Below, piece by piece: positions 36,192 to 44,493 of a DNA stretch of 64,000 nt; within the stretch, counting starts at the first letter, position 1, and each line of letters starts with the position of its first letter. A model generated the notes under the pieces. It saw only the letters and a list, made by a program, of their open reading frames with translations. It was not told the origin of the DNA and did not search any database. The position numbers were made by a program, and so were the translations under genes. This DNA is from Campylobacter showae (GTDB taxonomy: Bacteria; Campylobacterota; Campylobacteria; Campylobacterales; Campylobacteraceae), in the NCBI RefSeq assembly GCF_900573985.1, contig NZ_UWOK01000001.1, forward strand, positions 1,922,001 to 1,986,000, written 5' to 3'.

Positions 36192-37622
36192 TTACTCGCT
36201 AGGCTTAGTTAACTCATATGAGAAATTTACTTCCTTGCTCTCATTTGGCTTAAGCGCAAATTTCCACGTTACCTTGCCGTCTTTGCCTATCTCGTTTTCT
36301 TTCGGATCGTTTTTCACACTTACGCTTACGCTCTCATGCGTACTGACTGGCGCTTGCTCCTCTAAAACCACGTCCCACGCGAGTTTCGAGCCGTTTTTTA
36401 CGCTATACTTATACCCGCGCGAGATCTTGTTTTTTGAGCCGAAAAACGACTCTTTCGTATATTCGCCGTTGGCTTCTTTTTTCACGCTAACAAGCTCGTT
36501 TTTGCCGAAAAACTCCTTCGCCTCCTCGCCGGCGGCGTAGCCTACGTACCTTTTGCCGATATTTATACCGTCAATCTTAAACTCGCTTTGCGCGCCCTCT
36601 ATGCTTCGCTCGGGCTTAAACGCGGCTCTAACGAACGCGCCCGCGCTGCCGTAGCCGTCGATCACGAGGTCAAATTTAGCATCCAGGCTCTGCTTGTCGT
36701 AGGCAAAGTCCGCCGTTTCGTCCGCTTTTAGGCTCACGCCCTCGATGCGCCATGCGTTTGCGAGCGCGTTTTGCTCGTTGATCGACTGCATGTCTTTGAC
36801 ACTACTTTTCTTCGCAGGCGCCCTAGCCACGGCCATATCTGCGCTCGCCTCCATCATCGGCGCGGCTGCTAGCGGCATCATATTTCGCGGTTTTGGCTTG
36901 CCCTCATAGCGCGGATAAAACGGCGCTGGCGTCAAATTTGACGAGTAGTAAAACGGATAAAGCGCGATCGTAAGGGAGTTTAGATCGATGCCCAAAGGAT
37001 TTGTCACGGTCAAATTTTGCGAGATTTCGACCTTGCCTTTGGCGACGTCGGCATGGATTTTATTTTTTAAATTTACGCTAACGCCCACGGGATAGGAGAT
37101 CTTGACCTGTTTTGGGTCGCATTCGAATTTCAAATCAAGCTTTTGAAAATTTTTAACCTCGGTCGCACCCATTTTCTTTTTCAGCTCATCGATTTGCTTT
37201 TTGGTTTGCGAAATTTGAGCTAGATTTTTTAGCACGGCTTCGTAAAATTTATCACCGTCGGCGTCCAAATTTGCGACGCTTTGCTCTTTAAATGCCGGGA
37301 AGTTATTTAAAAAAGCGTTTTTGGAGTTTAGCGCGTTTAGTTTATCGTTTAGCTCCCCAAGCTCTTTTTCGTTTTGCTTAAATTTAGCGTAGGCCTCGTT
37401 TTCTGCGGGCTTTGCTTCGTTTAAATTTAGACTCACGAGCTCGCACGACGCGGCCACGTCGATATCCTCAAGCTCGACGAAATCGGGCAAATTGAGGCTA
37501 AATTCGCTTTTTTGGTTGCTAAAGTTTTGATGGATAAATGAGGCGTTCTTGTAGATTTCTATCAGGTTGCTTTCGGCGCTCGCGATCAGGGCAAACGCCG
37601 AAACTAAGGCTATCTCTCTCAT
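36192..37622 (-). CDS. DUF4139 domain exported protein
   Basis: 476 residues. Signal peptide MREIALVSAFALIASA, then an N-terminal beta part, a coiled coil (NEKELGELNDKLNALNSK, near 85-105; TKKQIDELKKKMGATEV, near 145-160), and a C-terminal DUF4139 beta domain (VTNPLGIDLNSLTIALYPFYYSS; KPERSIEGAQSEFKIDGINIG; WDVVLEEQAPVST). This domain pair (DUF4140/DUF4139) is found in exported proteins of unknown function. Last gene after the transporter operon, 51 bp from dctM, so possibly co-transcribed. Confidence 0.75.
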   Translation of the reverse strand: MREIALVSAFALIASAESNLIEIYKNASFIHQNFSNQKSEFSLNLPDFVELEDIDVAASCELVSLNLNEAKPAENEAYAKFKQNEKELGELNDKLNALNSKNAFLNNFPAFKEQSVANLDADGDKFYEAVLKNLAQISQTKKQIDELKKKMGATEVKNFQKLDLKFECDPKQVKISYPVGVSVNLKNKIHADVAKGKVEISQNLTVTNPLGIDLNSLTIALYPFYYSSNLTPAPFYPRYEGKPKPRNMMPLAAAPMMEASADMAVARAPAKKSSVKDMQSINEQNALANAWRIEGVSLKADETADFAYDKQSLDAKFDLVIDGYGSAGAFVRAAFKPERSIEGAQSEFKIDGINIGKRYVGYAAGEEAKEFFGKNELVSVKKEANGEYTKESFFGSKNKISRGYKYSVKNGSKLAWDVVLEEQAPVSTHESVSVSVKNDPKENEIGKDGKVTWKFALKPNESKEVNFSYELTKPSE

Positions 37623-37673
37623 TTTCTCTCCTTTGAGTGAATTTAAGAGATTATAGCCTTACAAAGATAAATT

Positions 37674-38999
37674 TTAGCCTAGCAAGATAATCGTAAAGAT
37701 GATCAGAACTAAAATTTGTATCGCGATAAAGGGCACCACGCCGCGGTAGATGTCGGAGGTCTTGACCTCTGCCGGCGCCACGCCTTTTAGATAAAAGAGG
37801 CTAAAACCAAATGGCGGCGTGAGGAACGAAGTCTGTAAATTCATCGCGATAACGATAGCGAAATATAGCGGATTTATGCCTAAATTTACGGCTATCGGCG
37901 CTAAGATCGGCAGCACGATGTAAGAAATCTCGACGAAATCTATAAAAAATCCTAGCGCAAAAATCGTAATCATCGCTAAGATAATAAAGCCCCATTTTTC
38001 TCCCGGCAAACTAGACATCACTTCCTCAACGATCTCGTCGCCGCCGGTGTAGCTAAACACCATCGAAAATGCTGTCGCGCCGATAAGGATAGTAAAGACG
38101 ACGGCCGTAGTTTTGACGCTCTCTTCGAGCGCTTCTTTTAGCATTTTAAACGAAAAAGTCCTGTAAAAAAGCGAAAGCACGATCGCGCCCACGCAGCCAA
38201 ACGCCGAGCTCTCCGTCGGCGTAGCGATGCCTTCAAATATCGAACCAAGCACCAGCACGACGAGCACCAACGGCGGCAAAATCGCAAGTATAGCGTTTAA
38301 AATTTGCTTTGACTTAGGCACGTCGCTTTCTACGATGACAGGAGGCGCGTAGTCCTTTTTGACGTAAGAGACGATGAGGATATAGGCTATATATGCGCCA
38401 ACAAGCGCAAGACCGGGATATATCGCCTCGCGGAAAAGATCGCCGACTGGCACCGTAAAGACGTCGCCTAGGATAATCAAAACGATCGAAGGCGGGATGA
38501 TCTGTCCAAGCGTGCCCGAAGCGCAGATAGTGCCGCAGCCTAAAGCTTTGTTGTAGTTGTACTTTAGCATCACTGGCAAGCTCATAACGCCCATAGCTAC
38601 GACGCTGGCTCCGACTACGCCCGTAGATGCGGCAAGCAGCGCGCCCACTAGCACGGTGCTGATCGCCACGCCTCCGCGAATCTCGCCGAATAAAAACGCC
38701 ATAGACTCGAGCAATCTCTCGGCTAGCTTGGTCTTTTGTAAAATAATACCCATAAAAACGAAAAGCGGCACGGCGATGAGGATTTTATTTTCCATTATCG
38801 AGTAGATGCGGTAAGGCATAAAGTTAAAGGTCTCTTTGAATATCTCAAGCCCGCCCATAAAGCCGTTACCGTCGCCAAAGCTCTCGACCATACCACCGAT
38901 GAGTCCGAAAATGACGGCTATCGCGCCAAATGTAAATGCGACGCTAAAGCCGATAGCAAGCATAAAAAGCGCGGCTAAAAACATTACTATGCCGGTCAT
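37674..38999 (-). CDS. TRAP transporter large permease (DctM type)
   Basis: 441 residues with about 12 membrane segments, of the DctM family: the GATPTESSAFGCVGAI-like block (residues about 252-268) and repeated VGASVVAMGVMSLPVMLKYNYN region are typical. Exports the ion-coupled uptake step of TRAP systems for C4-dicarboxylates, sialate or other acids. Its start overlaps the small permease by four bases. No TRAP binding protein (DctP) is seen anywhere in the window. Confidence 0.85.
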   Translation of the reverse strand: MTGIVMFLAALFMLAIGFSVAFTFGAIAVIFGLIGGMVESFGDGNGFMGGLEIFKETFNFMPYRIYSIMENKILIAVPLFVFMGIILQKTKLAERLLESMAFLFGEIRGGVAISTVLVGALLAASTGVVGASVVAMGVMSLPVMLKYNYNKALGCGTICASGTLGQIIPPSIVLIILGDVFTVPVGDLFREAIYPGLALVGAYIAYILIVSYVKKDYAPPVIVESDVPKSKQILNAILAILPPLVLVVLVLGSIFEGIATPTESSAFGCVGAIVLSLFYRTFSFKMLKEALEESVKTTAVVFTILIGATAFSMVFSYTGGDEIVEEVMSSLPGEKWGFIILAMITIFALGFFIDFVEISYIVLPILAPIAVNLGINPLYFAIVIAMNLQTSFLTPPFGFSLFYLKGVAPAEVKTSDIYRGVVPFIAIQILVLIIFTIILLG

Positions 39000-39577
39000 T
39001 TTCCCTCTCCTTGTTGCGCGGTTTTGCTTAAATTTGCGTCAAATTTGCCCGCCTCGCTTAAATTTGAGCGAGCGTCCAGATAGACGTTTAGCCACTTTAT
39101 AAAGTAGCCGACGCTAAAAAATATAAGCAGCCAAAAGCTAAACGGTATAAAAGCCTTGATAACCCAGCGATACGGCAAACCGCCAGGATCCGCGCTACCC
39201 TCGCCGCTCTCGTACGCCTCTATGACATAGTCCCAGCTCAGCCACGCGACTAAAAGCGCAAGCGGCAGGATAAAAAGGATGACGCCCGCCATATTTATGA
39301 GCGCCCTTTTCTTTACGCTCATCTTTTCGTAAAATATATCCACGCGCACGTGCGTATCGTCTTTTAGCGCGTAGCTCATGCCAAGCAAGATGATGACGCT
39401 AAAAAAGTGCCACTCGAGCTCTTGGAGGCCGACGTTGCCGTATTTGAAAAAATATCTCGCCGTGACGTTAAAAAAAACGTCCGCGATCATCAAAAACATC
39501 ACAAAGATACAGACGTAGCCCACGATGTTGCCGAATTTATCGAAAAACCTCTCTACTTTTTTTAAATTTCGTTCCAT
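38996..39577 (-). CDS. TRAP transporter small permease (DctQ type)
   Basis: 193 residues, four membrane segments, with the DctQ-type ELEWHFFSVIILLGMSYALKDDTHVRVDIFYEKM region (residues about 48-83). Begins immediately after the SNF symporter stop codon and overlaps dctM by four bases. Ligand unknown because no DctP gene is nearby. Confidence 0.82.
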   Translation of the reverse strand: MERNLKKVERFFDKFGNIVGYVCIFVMFLMIADVFFNVTARYFFKYGNVGLQELEWHFFSVIILLGMSYALKDDTHVRVDIFYEKMSVKKRALINMAGVILFILPLALLVAWLSWDYVIEAYESGEGSADPGGLPYRWVIKAFIPFSFWLLIFFSVGYFIKWLNVYLDARSNLSEAGKFDANLSKTAQQGEGK

Positions 39578-40918
39578 TTAACTCCCCAAAATTTGTCTTA
39601 TCATTATCGCCAAAATGCAAATCGGCGCAACGAATCGCAGTAAAAAATACCAAATTTCAAAAACCGCCCTACCCATATACGGTAAAAATAGCTCCTCTAG
39701 GCTACCTCTTTTCATCGCGTAGCCGACAAATACCGCTATCACGATACCGCCAAGCGGAAGCATGATATTTGAGCTAAGATAGTCTAAAACATCAAAAAAT
39801 CCCTTGCCGAAAAACGTTAGAGCGTCTTTAAATTCGGTAATATTTGAAAGCGCGCAAAGCGTGCCCAGGCAATAAACGCAAACGCCAACGATCGCGATAG
39901 CGCCCAGGCGAGGGATCTTAAACTCGTTTATGAGATAAAAAACGAGCGGCTCGACCATCGAGATAGCCGACGTAAGCCCCGCAAAAATAAGCGCTGTAAA
40001 AAACGTAAAGCTTAAGACGTTTCCCATCGCTCCTAGCTTAGCAAACAGCGTAGGCAACGATATAAACGCAAGCCCCACGCCCTGGCTAGGCTGCTCACCG
40101 TACTCAAAAACAAAGGTAAAAACGATGAGCCCGATGACGACGCTAACGATGATGTTTAGCGCGACGACGTAGAGCGAAGAGGTGAAAAGATTGGTCTTGT
40201 CATCTAGACTTACCGAATACGTCGCGATCGCGCCGATACCGACGCACATCGTAAAAAACGCTAGGCCAAGAGCTACAAACACCGCCTCGCTCGTGATCTT
40301 AGAAAAATCAGGCACCAGCAAAAACTCCGCCGCCTGCGAAAATCCGCCCATTTGCATCGAGTAAATCAGCATAAAAATAAGCAGTAAAAAAAGCGTCGGC
40401 AAAAGCCATAAATTTATGCGCTCGATGCCGCCTTTTATGCCCTTTGAAAGGATGAAAAAATAGGCCGCGAACGCGATGCTAAAGTATAAAATTTGACTCG
40501 AGATGTCAGAGCTTATAAATTTGCCGAAATTTTCGCCCGAAACCGCGATACTTTGCGGAAGCTCGCCCAGCGACAAGACCGAATACCTAATAACCCAGCC
40601 AATGATAACCGTATAAAACGACGCGACCAAAACGCCCGTTATCATTATGATGCCCGCATACCCCCAAAATTTGCCGTTTTTAGGAGCTAGCGAGCGAAAG
40701 GCGTTAACGGGATCGACGTTTGAAATTTTACCCATCGCCATCTCGGCAAAAAATATGCTAAGCCCGACCGCAACGGCAAAAACTAGGTACAAAAGCACGA
40801 AAGCCGAGCCGCCGTTTGCGCCGACCATATATGGAAATTTCCACGCATTGCCAAGTCCGATCGCGGCACCCACGATGGATAATATAAATCCGATTTTAGA
40901 AAATTTATCGCTTGCCAC
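39578..40918 (-). CDS. Sodium-dependent SNF family transporter, copy 2
   Basis: 446 residues, about 11 membrane segments. Family hallmark MASDKFSKIGFILSIVGAAIGLGNAWKFPYMVGANGG at the start (Na+ and substrate site). Bacterial SNF relatives take up amino acids with sodium. About two thirds identical by eye to the neighbouring paralogue at 40921, from which it is separated by two bases. The two probably form a heteromeric or redundant pair. Confidence 0.88.
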   Translation of the reverse strand: MASDKFSKIGFILSIVGAAIGLGNAWKFPYMVGANGGSAFVLLYLVFAVAVGLSIFFAEMAMGKISNVDPVNAFRSLAPKNGKFWGYAGIIMITGVLVASFYTVIIGWVIRYSVLSLGELPQSIAVSGENFGKFISSDISSQILYFSIAFAAYFFILSKGIKGGIERINLWLLPTLFLLLIFMLIYSMQMGGFSQAAEFLLVPDFSKITSEAVFVALGLAFFTMCVGIGAIATYSVSLDDKTNLFTSSLYVVALNIIVSVVIGLIVFTFVFEYGEQPSQGVGLAFISLPTLFAKLGAMGNVLSFTFFTALIFAGLTSAISMVEPLVFYLINEFKIPRLGAIAIVGVCVYCLGTLCALSNITEFKDALTFFGKGFFDVLDYLSSNIMLPLGGIVIAVFVGYAMKRGSLEELFLPYMGRAVFEIWYFLLRFVAPICILAIMIRQILGS

Positions 40919-40920
40919 GC

Positions 40921-42258
40921 TTAGCCCCTTAGCGCATTTATCGTGATGATGACGATACTGATGGGAGCTACGAATCTAATCATAAAATACCAAATTTCAA
41001 AAACCGCCCTGCTCATATACGGCCCAAAAAGTATATAAAGTGCGTCTTTTTTGATCACAAAGCCGACGAAAATCGACACCGCGATGCCGCCTATTGGCAT
41101 GATGATATTTGAGCTAAGAAAATCAAGGCAGTCAAAAAAGCTCTTGCCGAAAAATACCAAATTTTCTTTTATGCCATCTATGCTTGAAAGTATGCACAAA
41201 ATGCCCATGCAGTAGATGAAAGCGCCGATTAGCGCGAGGGCTTTTTTACGAGAAAAACCAAATTCGCGGATAAGATAGTGCGTAAACGGCTCTAGCATCG
41301 AGATGGCCGAGGTAATGCCAGCAAAAAGCAGAGCCGAGAAAAACGCGAACGCCAGCACGTGTCCGAGCGTACCCAGCTTCGCAAACAGCGTAGGCAGCGA
41401 GATAAACACGAGTCCCACGCCCTGACTAGGCGTCGCGCCAAACTCAAACACGAAGGTAAAGATAACAAGCCCCATCAAAATGCCCATCACGACGTTTATC
41501 ACGACGATGATGATCGAGGAGCTAACGAGATTCGTATTATCGGGCAGCGACGCAGAGTAAACGATGATAACGCCAACGCCAAGAGAAAGCGTAAAAAACG
41601 CGAGTCCAAGCGCGGTTAAAATGCTACTCACGCCTAGTTTTGAAAAATCGGGAACCAGCAAAAATTTAGCCGACTGCACGAAGCCGTCCATCGTAAAAGA
41701 GTAGCTAAGCATGATGATAAGTAAAATAAGAAGCGATGGCATCATCCAGATGTTTACGCGCTCGATGCCGCTTTTTATGCCCTTTGAAACGATAAAAATA
41801 CAAAGAAAAAACACGATCGTGAAGTAAAAAATTTGAGATGCGGCGTCGTTGGCGTAGAAATTTCCGAAAATTTTCTCCGAAGCTTCGACGTCTTTTGGCA
41901 GCTCGGTTATTACCATTACTGCGTATTTTAGTATCCATCCGATGATGACCGTGTAAAAAGAGGCGATGATGATCGCGCCTATCATCGTAAAACCTGCAAA
42001 TTTCCACGTTTCTTTGCGCCTTGGAGCAAGCTTTTTAAAGGCATTTACGGGGTCGGATTCGGAAAGCTTACCGATAGCTATCTCGCCGAAAAATATCGCA
42101 AGTCCGATAAAAAACGTCATAAAAAGATACAAAAGCACGAAGGCCGAACCGCCGTTTTGGCCGACTAAATACGGGAATTTCCACGCATTTCCAAGCCCCA
42201 CCGCAGAGCCCGCGACGGCTAAGATAAAGCCGATTTTTGAAAATTTATCCTGCGCCAA
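40921..42258 (-). CDS. Sodium-dependent SNF family transporter, copy 1
   Basis: 445 residues with the same hallmark start (MAQDKFSKIGFILAVAGSAVGLGNAWKFPYLVGQNGG) and membrane layout as its downstream paralogue. Head of the minus-strand run SNF1-SNF2-dctQ-dctM. In C. jejuni two adjacent SNF genes lie by atpE, as here. Confidence 0.88.
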   Translation of the reverse strand: MAQDKFSKIGFILAVAGSAVGLGNAWKFPYLVGQNGGSAFVLLYLFMTFFIGLAIFFGEIAIGKLSESDPVNAFKKLAPRRKETWKFAGFTMIGAIIIASFYTVIIGWILKYAVMVITELPKDVEASEKIFGNFYANDAASQIFYFTIVFFLCIFIVSKGIKSGIERVNIWMMPSLLILLIIMLSYSFTMDGFVQSAKFLLVPDFSKLGVSSILTALGLAFFTLSLGVGVIIVYSASLPDNTNLVSSSIIIVVINVVMGILMGLVIFTFVFEFGATPSQGVGLVFISLPTLFAKLGTLGHVLAFAFFSALLFAGITSAISMLEPFTHYLIREFGFSRKKALALIGAFIYCMGILCILSSIDGIKENLVFFGKSFFDCLDFLSSNIIMPIGGIAVSIFVGFVIKKDALYILFGPYMSRAVFEIWYFMIRFVAPISIVIITINALRG

Positions 42259-42528
42259 ATTTAACCTTAGTATTTAAAATTTCAGAAGCGAGGCTAGCAT
42301 AAAAAAGCTTTTAAAATTCTAATTTTTAAATAAATTCGTAGAAAAACGAAACATCGCTGAAATTTTTTGTAAATTTGTAGCACTAGCGGCGACAAATTTG
42401 ACGAATAGAAAATTTATGAAAATTTTCTCGGTTTTAAGTAACTCAAAGCTAAATTTTTATAAAATGCGCTCTCAAAGCTTCAAAGTAGGGGTCTGATCCG
42501 AAATAGCTTAAATTTACAAGGAGACTTT

Positions 42529-42828
42529 ATGAAAAAAGTTGTTTTCTTAATGATGGCTCTTGCTAGCTTCGCGTTTGCGGGCGACGGCGAGATGTTAAGA
42601 TCTTACTCTGTTCTTGCGGCAGCAGTCGGTCTAGGCCTAGCGGCTCTTGGCGGCGCTATCGGTATGGGAAATACTGCTTCTGCGACAATTTCAGGCACGG
42701 CTAGAAACCCGGGCGTGGGCAGCAAGCTAACTACGACGATGTTCGTTGCTCTTGCGATGATCGAAGCGCAAGTTATCTACGCGCTAGTTATCGCGCTAAT
42801 CGTTCTTTACGCAAACCCAATGTTTTAA
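42529..42828 (+). CDS. atpE: ATP synthase F0 subunit c
   Basis: 99 residues including a signal peptide (MKKVVFLMMALASFAFA) and two membrane helices with the GLGLAALGGAIGMGN and FVALAMIEAQVIYALVIALIVLY segments; the proton-binding acidic residue is the Glu in MIEAQ. The signal peptide on subunit c is a recurrent feature of Campylobacter and relatives. Possible -10 TATAAA at 42458-42463; ribosome site AAGGAG. Confidence 0.95.
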   Translation: MKKVVFLMMALASFAFAGDGEMLRSYSVLAAAVGLGLAALGGAIGMGNTASATISGTARNPGVGSKLTTTMFVALAMIEAQVIYALVIALIVLYANPMF

Positions 42829-42872
42829 TATCGGGCGGGTTCGTCCCGCTCTTTTGTTGTTTTAATCCACGT

Positions 42873-42956
42873 GCGACCTTGGTGGAACGGTAGACACGCT
42901 ACTTTGAGGTGGTAGTGCCGAAGGGTGTGCGAGTTCAAATCTCGCAGGTCGCACCA
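42873..42956 (+). tRNA. tRNA-Leu (GAG)
   Basis: Acceptor GCGACCT (42873-42879) pairs with AGGTCGC before A-CCA (ending 42956). D-arm, anticodon stem CTACT/GGTAG with loop TTGAGGT (anticodon GAG), long variable arm and TTCAAAT T-loop fit a class II leucine tRNA. CCA is encoded. Its last 15 bases are repeated at 48773-48787, marking it as the attachment site of the element that follows. Confidence 0.93.
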
Positions 42957-42957
42957 T
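42943..42957 (+). repeat. attL: 15-bp direct repeat at the tRNA 3' end
   Basis: CGCAGGTCGCACCAT. Identical copy at 48773-48787. Classic tRNA-targeted integration; insertion leaves the tRNA intact. Confidence 0.85.
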
Positions 42958-43053
42958 TTAGACAAATTCTCCCAAAAACATCCCAATATCCGGCTTTTGC
43001 AAAATAGGCGTCAAAGCAAAGTAATCCGAAATTTATCGAATTGCTTTCCTAAA

Positions 43054-43088
43054 ACTTCCTTGATGACTTCCTATCTCGGTTAGGAAGT
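43054..43088. repeat. Integrase arm-like repeats and terminator, left end
   Basis: ACTTCCT at 43054-43060, ACTTCCTA at 43066-43073 and TAGGAAGT at 43081-43088. The last two form an 8-bp stem followed by seven T residues, so they also terminate tRNA transcription. The same words occur at the right end (48697-48722). Confidence 0.6.
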
Positions 43089-43150
43089 ATTTTTTTAGAA
43101 AACTCGCGCTACCCGTCTGAAATCTTATAATTAAGAGAAAAAGGACGCGC

Positions 43151-44377
43151 ATGCGATTTACCTCACAACTTGACAAACTTACGGATTTTGTCGGCTTTAA
43201 AGCTCACCCTGACGAAACTATTTCGTCGTATACTCTCCCTATTGGCAAAAAAGAAAGCCGTCAAAAGCTCGACGAATGCGGACTTTGGCTCAAAATCCTA
43301 AAAACGACTGCCCGCAAGAGTAAAAAAGTCAAGCTCAAGAAGGACTACTACTACGGCGAACAGGGCAAGCTCGTTAAGTTTTTAGGCTCCGCGAAAGATA
43401 TCAGCTACAAAACCGCGCTAAAAATGGCTAAAGAGTTGAACGCAGGGGCTACGCCTAACGGAAAGGCTTTTGCTACTCTGGCTACGGTTTTTGACTCATA
43501 TCTTAGTTTCGGCTCTAAGCGCTGGGCGCCGCAAACGATGGCAAAAAAACTCAAAATCTATAAAAAATTCGCCCCTATAAAAGACAAAGATATAAGCCGT
43601 ATAAAAGCCGATTCGATATTTGCTATCGCGGACGAGCTTTATCATGCTGAAAAGTTTGCTGCTTTGAAGGACTTTCTCATCGAAGCGAAAATGGTTTTTA
43701 GCTATGCAAAAAACCGCCAAAAAATCAACAAAAACCCTTTAGCCGACGTTGATTTTTCTAAAATCTACGTCATGCCCGAGAGTGACGGCTTCGGGTATGT
43801 CGAAACCGACAATGATTTACGCTCGTTAATCGCCTATTGCTGCGATTATGCGGGGTCGCACGATGTTCGCAACGCCCTCGTCCTCGGCCTCTGCACGGCG
43901 TTACGGGCGGCAAATGTTCGCTTTTTATCTCGGGAAAACCTAGTGCGTGACGAAAACGGCTATTATTTCGCCTTTACCAAAGACGAGATGAAAGTTAAGC
44001 GCAACGGCGATATGTATCTCGGCCTTCCGCTTGAGCTTGGCGAGTGGCTAGATTCTATGGACGTCGGCACGTATTTTTTTATGGGTCGAAGCGGGGAAAA
44101 GGCACTCTCCGATGCGATATTATCAAAGGCTCTAAAAGACTATGAGCCTGAAAATCCAAAGGGTCGTATCGTATTTCACTCGTTCCGCAGTATTCTCTCG
44201 ACCTTCGCTCACGAAGTAGACGAAGGCGACGTTAGCGACTATGATATGTCTCGGACTTTGTCACATGCAATAAAAGGTGTAGAGAAACGCTACAACAAAT
44301 CCAAAGCAATCGCGACTACGCGTCGGGTTTTGACTTGGTGGTTTAATTATCTAAAAGATAGGGGATTGAAATTATGA
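43151..44377 (+). CDS. Tyrosine-type integrase
   Basis: 408 residues. C-terminal tyrosine-recombinase core with R252 (TALRAANVRFL), H343/R346 (HSFRSILSTFAHE), H372 (LSHAIKGV) and Y381 (EKRYNKSK); an N-terminal SAM-like arm-binding region of about 120 residues before it. It would catalyse recombination between the tRNA-Leu att site and the element. Ribosome site AAGGAC. The stop overlaps the next small frame (ATGA). Confidence 0.88.
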   Translation: MRFTSQLDKLTDFVGFKAHPDETISSYTLPIGKKESRQKLDECGLWLKILKTTARKSKKVKLKKDYYYGEQGKLVKFLGSAKDISYKTALKMAKELNAGATPNGKAFATLATVFDSYLSFGSKRWAPQTMAKKLKIYKKFAPIKDKDISRIKADSIFAIADELYHAEKFAALKDFLIEAKMVFSYAKNRQKINKNPLADVDFSKIYVMPESDGFGYVETDNDLRSLIAYCCDYAGSHDVRNALVLGLCTALRAANVRFLSRENLVRDENGYYFAFTKDEMKVKRNGDMYLGLPLELGEWLDSMDVGTYFFMGRSGEKALSDAILSKALKDYEPENPKGRIVFHSFRSILSTFAHEVDEGDVSDYDMSRTLSHAIKGVEKRYNKSKAIATTRRVLTWWFNYLKDRGLKL

Positions 44378-44493
44378 GAAACAAAAGAGGCGGGCAAAGA
44401 GAATTAGCTCTTTGCCATAAGAACAAGCAAATTATATTCAATGTTTCTTTATTTTTCAATAATTTATCTCGGGAAGTGGGCGTAAATGAATAA
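44374..44493 (+). CDS. 39-residue frame overlapping integrase and rep
   Basis: Starts ATG in the integrase stop (ATGA) and ends at a TAA inside the first codons of rep, whose ATG is at 44486. Product begins MRNKRGGQRELALC and ends in a hydrophobic, asparagine-rich tail. It may be a coupling leader rather than a functional protein. The 9-bp hairpin GGCAAAGAG/CTCTTTGCC (44393-44401/44408-44416) lies within it. Confidence 0.35.
   Translation: MRNKRGGQRELALCHKNKQIIFNVSLFFNNLSREVGVNE
44393..44416. promoter_or_regulatory. Candidate replication origin hairpin upstream of rep
   Basis: GGCAAAGAG pairs with CTCTTTGCC around AATTAG. The left flank AGGCGGGC and the arm are repeated, imperfectly, at 48542-48560 (AGGCGGGCTAAGAG..AATTAACT). 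A shared motif beside rep and elsewhere in the element is what a rolling-circle double-strand origin would give. Confidence 0.4.

Noticed and set aside
37674..39577. TRAP permease considered as part of a complete TRAP set
   Set aside because: No DctP-type binding protein was found in the window, so only the membrane components are listed.
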